Part shown: positions 12,283 to 19,979 of the stretch, one piece after another
Layout of the letters: each line of letters starts with the position of its first letter
How positions within the stretch are numbered: the stretch's first letter is position 1
Origin: Verrucomicrobia bacterium UBA7008
Lineage (GTDB): Bacteria; Verrucomicrobiota; Kiritimatiellia; RFP12; UBA1067
Reading direction: 5' to 3'
NCBI GenBank assembly: GCA_002449695.1
Contig: DJXI01000063.1
Coordinates: 1-19,979 of the forward strand
Length of the DNA: 19,979 bases
Made by a program: the position numbers and the translations under genes
Notes under the pieces: model-generated
Seen by the model: only the letters and a program-made list of their open reading frames with translations
Told to the model about the DNA's origin: nothing
Database searches by the model: none

Positions 12283-13539
12283 CGCCTCGCAGGCGAAGCC
12301 CATGAGGTGGCTGTCCACCGACGCGTCGAGCGACGACGAGAGTTTCGTGAAGTCGCGCGTGTCGACGGCTTCGAGGAAGTCGCGCACGAGCGCGAGATCG
12401 CCGCCGGCGTGGCCGTTGTCCTTGTAGTTCGAGGCCGACGGATCGAACGTCCAGCTCGCCTTCGTCCCCTTCCTGAAGTCGTAGACCGCGAACGTCGTGC
12501 CGTCGCCTTCGATGTAGCCGCGCGTGCCCATCACGCGCGTGCGGCGGCCGCCCCACGGCGTGAACGCGTCCATCGTAAACGACGCGGTGACGCCGCCCTC
12601 GAAGAGGAAGGTCGCGACGAGGTGGTCGGGCTGGTCGTTGGCGCAGCGGTAGACGCAGCGCCCGTAGTCCGTCGTGCGCAGCTTTTCGAGGATCGTCTCC
12701 TCCGGCGCGTCGCGCGGCACGTCGAAGACGTAGAGGTGCCAGCGGCGGCGCGCGTAGATGTCGATCGCCGAATACGGGCACGTCGCCTCGTGCGGGCAGC
12801 CGTCCGTGCAGCGCGCGGGCGCGCCCGCGGGCGCGTGCGCCGCCGTGAAGTGGGCGAGCCCCCCTTCCGCGTGCACGCGCACGCACGGGCGGCCGACGAG
12901 CCACTTCAGGATGTCGAGGTCGTGGCAGCACTTCGCGACGATCATCGGCGTCGTCGCCTGTGCGTCGTGCCAGTTGCCGCGCACGAACGAATGCGCCATG
13001 TGCGCGAACTGGACCGGCTCCTGGTGCTGGATGCTGACGAGTTCGCCGATGAGCCCGTCGTCGAGCGCCGCCTTGAGCGCGCGGAAGTACGGCGCGTACC
13101 GGAGCACGTGGCCGACCGCGACCATCACGCCCGTCTCGTGCTGGCGCCTGAGGAGCGCGCGGCACTCGTCCGCCGTCTGCGCCATCGGCTTTTCGAGCAG
13201 GATGTCGTAGCCCTGGCGCATCGCCTCCATCGCCGGCTCGAAATGGAGATCGTCGGGCAGCGAGATGAGGAGGATGTCGGCGAGGCGGCCCGCGGCCAGC
13301 AGCTCGTGAAAGTCGCCGAAGCGGCGGTCGGCGGGCAGCTTCCACATCTCGCCCATCCGGTCGCGCCGCGCCGCGTTGATGTCCGCGACCGCGACGACGC
13401 GCAGCGTGCCGGGAAAGAGCTTCCCGTACGCGGTGTACTCAAAACCGCGCGAACCCGCGCCCATGACCGCGACGGTGAGTTCGCGGCGGGTGCGGGTTCC
13501 AAGCGGCCTGACCGGATAGTTGAGCGTGCGCTCCTCCAT
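12253..13539 (-). CDS. Gfo/Idh/MocA family oxidoreductase with Cys cluster
   Basis: NAD(P)-dependent sugar or inositol-type dehydrogenase of unknown substrate, 428 residues. The Rossmann motif is VAVMGAGSRG (23-32) with VADIN after the second strand; the catalytic motif is EKPMA (116-120, Lys117), and HDLDILKWL (206-214) is the usual C-terminal domain motif. An insertion with three cysteines (Cys244, Cys248, Cys254 in CTDGCPHEATCPYSA) plus Cys204/205 could bind a metal; I know similar CPxxATCPYSA stretches from other Gfo/Idh proteins but not their function. The start at 13539 has GGAGG 6 bases upstream and is 17 bases after the pnp stop, so it is probably co-transcribed with rpsO-pnp, although no functional link to RNA metabolism is evident. 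Confidence 0.9.
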   Translation of the reverse strand: MEERTLNYPVRPLGTRTRRELTVAVMGAGSRGFEYTAYGKLFPGTLRVVAVADINAARRDRMGEMWKLPADRRFGDFHELLAAGRLADILLISLPDDLHFEPAMEAMRQGYDILLEKPMAQTADECRALLRRQHETGVMVAVGHVLRYAPYFRALKAALDDGLIGELVSIQHQEPVQFAHMAHSFVRGNWHDAQATTPMIVAKCCHDLDILKWLVGRPCVRVHAEGGLAHFTAAHAPAGAPARCTDGCPHEATCPYSAIDIYARRRWHLYVFDVPRDAPEETILEKLRTTDYGRCVYRCANDQPDHLVATFLFEGGVTASFTMDAFTPWGGRRTRVMGTRGYIEGDGTTFAVYDFRKGTKASWTFDPSASNYKDNGHAGGDLALVRDFLEAVDTRDFTKLSSSLDASVDSHLMGFACEACRLRGRQDG

Positions 13540-13556
13540 CGGCAGCCTCCGGCGGC

Positions 13557-15680
13557 TTACGCCTTGGCGTCGAGCTCCGCCATCGCGGCCTTGCGCGAGA
13601 GCTTGATGCGCCCGCGCTGCTCGTCGATGTCGATGCACTTGACCATGATCTTGTCGCCGACCTTGCAGACGCCGTCCATCGACTTGAGGAACTTGTCGGA
13701 GAACTCGCTGATGTGCACGAGCCCTTCGAGCCCCGGGAGGATCTCGGCGAACGCGCCGAAGTCCTTGATCGCGGTGACGGTCGCCTCGTAGATCTTGCCG
13801 ATCTCCGCCTCGGCGGTCAGCTTGTTGATCTCCTTGATGGCCCTCTCCATCATCTCGGGCGAGGTCGCGTAGACGGTGACGAGGCCGATGTTGAGCGCCT
13901 TGTCCTCGTCGATGTCGATCTGGGCGCCCGTCGTCGCGCAGAGGGCCTTGATCGTCTCGCCGCCCTTGCCGATGACCGCGCCGATCTTCTCGGCCTTGAT
14001 GGTGATCGTCTTCATGCGCGGCACGTACGGATTGAGCTCCGCGCGCGGCGCCGGGATGACGGTCTCCATGAAGTCGATGATCTTCAGCCGCGCGTCATGC
14101 GCCGCCTTGACCGCGCCCTCGACGAGGTCCCACGTGAGGCCGCGCAGCTTCAGGTCGACCTGGAAGCCGGTGATGCCCTTGCGGGTGCCGCCGACCTTGA
14201 AGTCCATGTCGCCGCAGTGGTCTTCCGCGCCGAGGATGTCGGTGACGAGCACCTTCTGGGACTGGTCGTCGTTGGTGAAGAGGCCAATCGAAATGCCCGC
14301 GACCGTGCGCTTCAGGGGCACGCCCGCGTCCATGAGCGCGAGGCAGCCGTTGCAGATCGACGCCATCGACGACGAGCCGTTCGAGCCCATGATCTCGGAG
14401 ACCACGCGGATCGAATACGGGAAATCGTCGGGGAGCACCTCCGCGAGCGAACGCTCGGCGAGCGCGCCGTGGCCGATCTCGCGGCGGCCCGTGGAGCCGA
14501 GGCGGCCGACCTCGCCCGTGCAGTAGGGCGGGAAGTTGTAGTGCAGCATGAAGCGCTTCGAGAGGTCCCCGCCCGTCACCGAGTCGAGTTCCTGCGCGTC
14601 CTTCTTCGTGCCGAGCGTGACCGTCGCGAACGACTGCGTCTCGCCGCGCGAGAAGATCGCCGAGCCGTGGAGGCGCGGGAGAACCCCGACCTGCGCGGAG
14701 AGCGGACGGATCTCGTGCTGGGCGCGGCCGTCGATGCGCTTGCCGTGGACGAGCACGTTCCTGCGGACGGTCTCGATCTCGAGCGCGTCGAAGAGGTGGA
14801 CGAAGCCGACGGCGTCGATCTCGGGCCACTTCTCGCTGACCTTCTTGAGGAGGTCCTCCTTGATCGCGCTGACCTTGCCCTGGCGCTCCAGCTTGCCCTT
14901 GATGAGCAGCGCCGCCGCGAGCGCCTCGCCGCCCTCCTTGCGGATGAAGTCCATCTTGTCCTGCGGCTGCGGGACGTCGACGATCACCTTGTCGGGCTTG
15001 CCGAGCGCGCGGCGCATCTCGATCTGGAGGTCGATGATCTTCTCGACCTCCTCGTGCGCGCGCTTGAGCGCCGCGATGAAGTCCTCGTCGCTGATCTCGC
15101 TCGCGGAGCCTTCCATCATCAGGAACTTGCCGCGCAGACCGGCGTAGAGGAGGTCGATGTCGCTCTTCGCCTTCTGCTCGTGCGTCGGGTTGATGACCCA
15201 CTCACCGTCGACGCGGCCGATGCGCACGCAGCCGATCGGGCCCATGAACGGGATCTCCGAGATGTGCAGCGCGGCCGACGCGGCGTTCACCGCGAGGAAG
15301 TCGCCCTCGCGCGTCCCGTCGGACTGGATGAGCGTCGAGTTGACCTGGACGTCGTTGTAGTAGCCGTCGGGGAAGAGCGGACGGATCGGACGGTCGCACA
15401 TGCGCGCCGTGAGGATCTCCTTCGACGAGGGACGCGCCTCGCGCTTGAAGAAGCCGCCGGGGAAGCGGCCCGCCGCGTAGAACTTCTCGCGGTATTCGCA
15501 CTGCAGCGGGAAGAAGTCGATGCCTTCGCGCGGCGTGTCGGTGTTGGTGACCGCCGTGAAGACGGTCGTGTCACCGTACGAGACGGTGACGGCCCCGGCG
15601 GCCTGCTGCGCCAGGAGCCCGGTCTCGATCACGAGGTCCGTCCCCGCGATGTCGACCTTGAACTGCTTTGTACCTTGCAT
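13557..15680 (-). CDS. pnp: Polyribonucleotide nucleotidyltransferase (PNPase)
   Basis: Trimeric 3'-5' phosphorolytic exoribonuclease of the RNA degradosome. The 707-residue product has both RNase PH domains (first with FFPLQCEYREKFYAAGRFPGGFFKRE at about 56-81; second with GSNGSSSMA at 432-440 and the catalytic acidic cluster AEDHCGDMDFK at 485-495), a KH domain with IGAVIGKGGETIK (567-578) and a C-terminal S1 domain (about 628-697, GKIYEATVTAIKDFGAFAEI). It starts 31 bases after rpsO, the classical rpsO-pnp order. The ATG at 15680 is preceded by an A-rich tract without a strong Shine-Dalgarno sequence. In E. coli this junction is processed by RNase III and autoregulated by PNPase; nothing in the 31 bases shows such a hairpin here. 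Confidence 0.98.
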   Translation of the reverse strand: MQGTKQFKVDIAGTDLVIETGLLAQQAAGAVTVSYGDTTVFTAVTNTDTPREGIDFFPLQCEYREKFYAAGRFPGGFFKREARPSSKEILTARMCDRPIRPLFPDGYYNDVQVNSTLIQSDGTREGDFLAVNAASAALHISEIPFMGPIGCVRIGRVDGEWVINPTHEQKAKSDIDLLYAGLRGKFLMMEGSASEISDEDFIAALKRAHEEVEKIIDLQIEMRRALGKPDKVIVDVPQPQDKMDFIRKEGGEALAAALLIKGKLERQGKVSAIKEDLLKKVSEKWPEIDAVGFVHLFDALEIETVRRNVLVHGKRIDGRAQHEIRPLSAQVGVLPRLHGSAIFSRGETQSFATVTLGTKKDAQELDSVTGGDLSKRFMLHYNFPPYCTGEVGRLGSTGRREIGHGALAERSLAEVLPDDFPYSIRVVSEIMGSNGSSSMASICNGCLALMDAGVPLKRTVAGISIGLFTNDDQSQKVLVTDILGAEDHCGDMDFKVGGTRKGITGFQVDLKLRGLTWDLVEGAVKAAHDARLKIIDFMETVIPAPRAELNPYVPRMKTITIKAEKIGAVIGKGGETIKALCATTGAQIDIDEDKALNIGLVTVYATSPEMMERAIKEINKLTAEAEIGKIYEATVTAIKDFGAFAEILPGLEGLVHISEFSDKFLKSMDGVCKVGDKIMVKCIDIDEQRGRIKLSRKAAMAELDAKA

Positions 15681-15711
15681 TGTCTTTTTTCTTTCTGTCT
15701 GTCAGCTGTCC

Positions 15712-15975
15712 TTACTTCGCGCGCAGACCGAGCTTCTTGACGAGCGTGTAGTAGCCGTCGGCGTTTTCGCGCTTGAAGTACTCGAGGAGTTTGCGGCGGT
15801 TCTGCACCTTGCGCAGGAGGCCGTAGCGCGAGGAGTGGTCCTTCTTGTTCGCCTTGAGGTGGGCCGTGAGCGCCTCGATCTCGCGGGTCAGGAGCGCGAT
15901 CTGCACTTCGCAGGATCCCGTGTCGCGGTCATGGCGCTGGAATTCGTTCTTGATGGCGGCCTTGTCGAGTTTCAT
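15712..15975 (-). CDS. rpsO: Ribosomal protein S15
   Basis: Primary 16S rRNA-binding protein of the small subunit that binds the h20-h21-h22 three-way junction. The 87-residue product shows the conserved core [37 protein letters not shown] and the C-terminal [26 protein letters not shown]; the E. coli protein has 89 residues. The start at 15975 (MKLDKAAIK) was preferred to an in-frame upstream start at 16038, which would cover the leader with an unrelated Arg/Gly-rich tail. No Shine-Dalgarno sequence is near the ATG; the leader end is A-rich (GAAAGAAACAAACAAG). A long structured leader lies upstream, likely for autoregulation. Confidence 0.98.
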   Translation of the reverse strand: MKLDKAAIKNEFQRHDRDTGSCEVQIALLTREIEALTAHLKANKKDHSSRYGLLRKVQNRRKLLEYFKRENADGYYTLVKKLGLRAK

Positions 15976-16110
15976 CTTGTTTGTTTCTTTCGTTTTCGTT
16001 CCGCGAACCGGGAAGCCGAAACCCTGCCGAGGCCGCACCGTGCGGCTTCGTCGCCCTTCGATCGAAGAGCCTCCGCGGCAGGGATAACCTCCTGAGACAG
16101 TCGCAGATTG
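15976..16110 (-). promoter_or_regulatory. Structured rpsO leader, candidate S15 autoregulatory RNA
   Basis: The predicted transcript leader of about 135 nt can be folded by eye into a three-way junction. P1 pairs CCCUGCC (16077-16083) with GGCAGGG (16022-16028) and continues GAG/CUC after a 3-nt bulge (16074-16076). P2 is GCUCUUC-GAUC-GAAGGGC (16053-16070), with a G-U pair flanked by G-C pairs. P3 is GCCGCA-CGG-UGCGGC (16032-16046). S15 is known to bind three-way junctions and a G-U/G-C motif, and to regulate rpsO through leader structures that differ between phyla. The remaining 46 nt before the ATG are A-rich. An AGGAGG at 16088-16093 lies upstream of the junction. Confidence 0.5.
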
Positions 16111-16116
16111 GCGCGT

Positions 16117-16125
16117 AGTATATCA
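16117..16125 (-). promoter_or_regulatory. Extended -10 promoter of rpsO unit (TGATATACT)
   Basis: Minus-strand text AAATGTGATATACTACGCGC. TG-A-TATACT matches an extended -10, and TTGCGC 18 bases upstream of the hexamer is a passable -35. The predicted start point is near 16110. It lies in the short gap between the ligA stop and rpsO. Confidence 0.7.
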
Positions 16126-16162
16126 CATTTCGCCGCGTGCGCGCAACCCCGCCCGCGGCGGT

Positions 16163-18220
16163 TCAGCCCAGCAGCTCCAGGAGGCGCGCTTCGTCGATCA
16201 CCTCCGTGCCGAGCGCGCGCGCCTTCGCCGTCTTCGTCGCGCCGACGTTCGCGCCCGCGATCAGGTAGCGCGTCTTCGACGTGACCGCCGACTGCACGAT
16301 GCCGCCCGCCGCCTCGATGCGCTTCGCGTACTCGCCGCGCGGCCGCGAGAGCGTACCCGTCAGCACGCAGCCGACGCCGGCGAGCGGGCCGTCCGTCCGG
16401 ACCGTCCGCGCCGCGCGGCGCGGATCGATCCCGAGCGCCGCCAGCCGCGCGCGGAAGGTCTGCCCGTAGGGGCTGTCGAAAAACGCGAGCACCGCTTTCG
16501 CCGCCTCGACCTTGATGGGCAGGATTTCGCGCTCCTTGCCCTTCTTCGCGTCGTTCGCGACGACGTGGCGCAGCACGGCGCTCGCCGGGAGGTCGCTCAG
16601 CTTCTCGTGTTCGGCCGCGATGTCCTTGGCGACGGTGACGCCGACGTTCGGGATGCCGATCGCGAAGAGCCACCGTTCGAGGCTCGCCGTCCGCGCCGCC
16701 TCCACCGCGTCGCGCATGTTCGCCGCGTTCTTGCCGAACTTGCGCGGCGCGCCCGCCTCGCCGACGTCCAGCTCCGCGAGCGCCGCGTAGTCGAGCGTGA
16801 AGAGGTCGAGCGGATCGGCGACGAGCTTCTTTTCGACGAGCAGATCCGCGAGCCGTCCGCCGAGCGACCTGATGTCGAGCGCGTTGCGCGAGCAGAAGTG
16901 CTCCAGCCGCCGCTGGAGCTGCGCGGGGCACGCCGGATTGATGCACCGCACGGCCACCTCGCCCGCCGCGCGCGCGACCGCGCCGCCGCAGACGGGGCAC
17001 GCCGTCGGGAAGACGAACGGCACGACGAACAGGTCGCGCTTCTCCGTCAGCACGCCGTCGATGGCCGGGATCACGTCGCCCGCCTTGACGAGCCAGACGT
17101 GGTCGCCGACGCGGATGTCCTGCGCGGCGATCTGGTCGGCGTTGTGGAGCGTCGCGCGCGCGATCACGCTGCCGGCGAGCTCCACCGGCTCCAGCTCCGC
17201 GACCGGCGTCAGGACGCCCGTGCGGCCCACCTGCACCGTGATGCCGCGCACGACCGTCTCCGCGCGCTCGGGCGCGTACTTGTAGGCGCGCGCCCAGCGC
17301 GGCGAATGGGCCGTCGCGCCGAGTGCGCCGTAGAACGCGCGCTCGTTGATCTTGAGCACCGCGCCGTCGATCTCGAAGCGGAAGCCGTGGCGGTTCGCGC
17401 CGAGCTCGTCGATGGCGGCGATCGCCTCGTCCATCGTCGCCGCGACGCGGCTCCACGGCGCGACCGGGAAGCCCCAGCGCCGGAACGTCGCGATCAGTTC
17501 GGTGTGCGACGCGAAGCCGTCGCAGCCGACGCCGCCCGCGTTGTAGATGACGGCGTCCAGGGGCCGCTGCGCGACCACCTTCGGGTCTAGCTGCTTGAGG
17601 CTGCCCGCGCAGGCGTTGCGCGGATTCATGAACGTCTCCCGGCCCGCCTCGTCGAGCTCCGCGTTCAGCTTCACGAAGCCGTCGCGCGTCATGTACACTT
17701 CGCCGCGCACCTCCAGGCGGTCGGGCGCGTCGGCGGGGAGCGCCTTCGGAATCGAGCGGATCGTGCGCACGTTCTGGGTCACGTCGTCGCCCACCTCGCC
17801 GTTGCCGCGCGTCGCCGCGCGCACGAGCCGCCGGTCCTCGTAGAGGAGCGAGATCGACACGCCGTCCACCTTCGGTTCGACGACGTAGTGCCAGCCGCCG
17901 TCCGGCAGCTCCTTGCGCAGGAATGCGTCGAACGCGACGAGCTCGCCCTTTTCGTAGCACTTGTCGAGCGACTTCATGGGCGGATCGTGGCGCACCGGCG
18001 CGAAGCCCGCGAGCGGCTCGCCGCTCACGCGCAGCGTCGGCGAGTTCGGGTCCTTGAACTGCGGAAAGTCGTGTTCGAGCCGGATCAGCTCCTCGTACAT
18101 CCGGTCGTAGTCCGCGTCGGCGATGACCGGCCGCGCCTCGACATAGTAAAGGCGGTCGTTGCGGTTGATCGCCGCAACGAGTTCCGCCATCCGCGCCTGC
18201 GCTTCATGTTCACTGAGCAT
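16163..18220 (-). CDS. ligA: NAD-dependent DNA ligase
   Basis: Seals nicks in replication and repair using NAD. The 685-residue product has the Ia domain with NRNDRLYYVEARPVIADADYD, the adenylation motif KVDG (Lys117), later nucleotidyltransferase motifs (EIDGAVLK at 283-290), the OB fold, the four-Cys zinc finger (Cys408, 411, 426, 431 with CPAQ), helix-hairpin-helix repeats (about 450-580) and a C-terminal BRCT domain (about 611-685). Length is standard. The start at 18220 matches the E. coli N-terminus within two or three residues; the next ATG at 18190 would lose part of the first helix. No Shine-Dalgarno sequence precedes it and a -10 element lies exactly 6 bases upstream, so the mRNA may be leaderless. 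It seems to be a single-gene unit. Confidence 0.97.
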   Translation of the reverse strand: MLSEHEAQARMAELVAAINRNDRLYYVEARPVIADADYDRMYEELIRLEHDFPQFKDPNSPTLRVSGEPLAGFAPVRHDPPMKSLDKCYEKGELVAFDAFLRKELPDGGWHYVVEPKVDGVSISLLYEDRRLVRAATRGNGEVGDDVTQNVRTIRSIPKALPADAPDRLEVRGEVYMTRDGFVKLNAELDEAGRETFMNPRNACAGSLKQLDPKVVAQRPLDAVIYNAGGVGCDGFASHTELIATFRRWGFPVAPWSRVAATMDEAIAAIDELGANRHGFRFEIDGAVLKINERAFYGALGATAHSPRWARAYKYAPERAETVVRGITVQVGRTGVLTPVAELEPVELAGSVIARATLHNADQIAAQDIRVGDHVWLVKAGDVIPAIDGVLTEKRDLFVVPFVFPTACPVCGGAVARAAGEVAVRCINPACPAQLQRRLEHFCSRNALDIRSLGGRLADLLVEKKLVADPLDLFTLDYAALAELDVGEAGAPRKFGKNAANMRDAVEAARTASLERWLFAIGIPNVGVTVAKDIAAEHEKLSDLPASAVLRHVVANDAKKGKEREILPIKVEAAKAVLAFFDSPYGQTFRARLAALGIDPRRAARTVRTDGPLAGVGCVLTGTLSRPRGEYAKRIEAAGGIVQSAVTSKTRYLIAGANVGATKTAKARALGTEVIDEARLLELLG

Positions 18221-18226
18221 GAAGAT

Positions 18227-18235
18227 AGTATATCA
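18227..18235 (-). promoter_or_regulatory. Extended -10 promoter of ligA (TGATATACT)
   Basis: Minus-strand text AATATGATATACTATCTTC followed directly by ATG. The hexamer TATACT (18227-18232) with the TG extension is 6 bases from the ATG, so standard spacing places the start point on the A of the start codon. The upstream sequence is the CTAG array; no -35 box is visible. Confidence 0.65.
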
Positions 18236-18239
18236 TATT

Positions 18240-18311
18240 CTAGCTTCTAGAATTCTAGGCGTCTAGAGCTTCTAGACGCCTAGGCGTCTAGACTTCTAGA
18301 ATCCTAGACTT

Positions 18312-18315
<4 letters not shown>
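18240..18315. repeat. CTAG-phased array (10 CTAG in 76 bp)
   Basis: CTAG starts at 18240, 18247, 18255, 18263, 18272, 18280, 18288, 18296, 18304 and 18312, that is every 7-9 and mostly 8 bases. The spacers between CTAGs are variable 3- to 5-mers such as AATT, GCGT, ACGC and ACTT. The last CTAG contains the clpB stop codon. It fills the whole gap between clpB and the ligA promoter. Confidence 0.95.
18271..18292. repeat. Perfect 22-bp palindrome within the CTAG array
   Basis: The 22 bases read the same on both strands and are centred on the CTAG at 18280-18283, with arms TCTAGACGC and GCGTCTAGA. As RNA it gives a 9-bp stem with a CUAG loop on either strand. No T run follows in the direction of clpB transcription, so it is not a standard intrinsic terminator, but it could still act as a 3'-end hairpin. 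Confidence 0.85.

Positions 18316-19979
<1,664 letters not shown>

Noticed and set aside
13713..15740. Plus-strand open frame of 675 codons antisense to pnp
   Set aside because: Same composition artefact; pnp on the other strand is complete with all domains.
15929..16126. GTG-started upstream frame covering the rpsO leader
   Set aside because: Its GTG is part of the TGATATACT promoter and upstream of the predicted transcript start, and the product has no recognisable features.
16145..16163. Imperfect hairpin (AACCGCC/GGC-GG-GGTT) right after the ligA stop as a terminator
   Set aside because: The stem has a 2-base bulge and no T run follows, so I cannot support a terminator.

Overview
The window is a compact, very GC-rich piece of a bacterial chromosome. 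Every gene I can support lies on the minus strand, so the text is read from right to left. The organism is Gram-negative: it has a signal-peptide beta-barrel protein ending in Phe. The gene set is that of a free-living heterotroph. The composition, the MoxR/DUF58/VWA cassette, a Cys-rich Gfo/Idh oxidoreductase and A-rich leaders would suit the PVC superphylum (Kiritimatiellota/Verrucomicrobiota), but that placement is an impression, not a proof. No tRNA, rRNA, insertion sequence, prophage or CRISPR array was seen.

Layout in the direction of transcription: clpB (partial, runs off the right edge); a CTAG-periodic array; ligA; rpsO-pnp-Gfo/Idh oxidoreductase; tkt-purB-dnaG-moxR-DUF58-BatD-like-BatA; ybeY-outer membrane protein-hslO-alr. 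Gaps inside these groups are 0-75 bases, often with stop/start overlaps (ATGA, TAATG). No gene-free stretch exceeds 300 bases; the longest is the roughly 190-base region between ligA and rpsO.

The most informative signal is regulatory. Each of the four gaps that separate these groups carries exactly one copy of an extended -10 element, TGnTATACT, and I found no other copy in the window. In front of ligA and ybeY it lies exactly 6 bases before the ATG with no Shine-Dalgarno sequence, which predicts leaderless mRNAs. In front of rpsO it predicts a leader of about 135 nt that can fold into a three-way junction with a G-U/G-C pair in one arm, the kind of structure ribosomal protein S15 binds. This is a candidate autoregulatory element.

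By function the window combines proteostasis (ClpB, Hsp33), DNA replication and repair (DnaG, LigA), RNA maturation and decay (S15, PNPase, YbeY), central metabolism (transketolase, PurB), cell wall precursor synthesis (Alr) and an envelope-associated MoxR AAA+/VWA system. Oddities are a YbeY with an altered metal-binding motif, a 44% GC patch inside dnaG, and two short-period intergenic arrays (7 bp before the DUF58 gene, about 8 bp between clpB and ligA).
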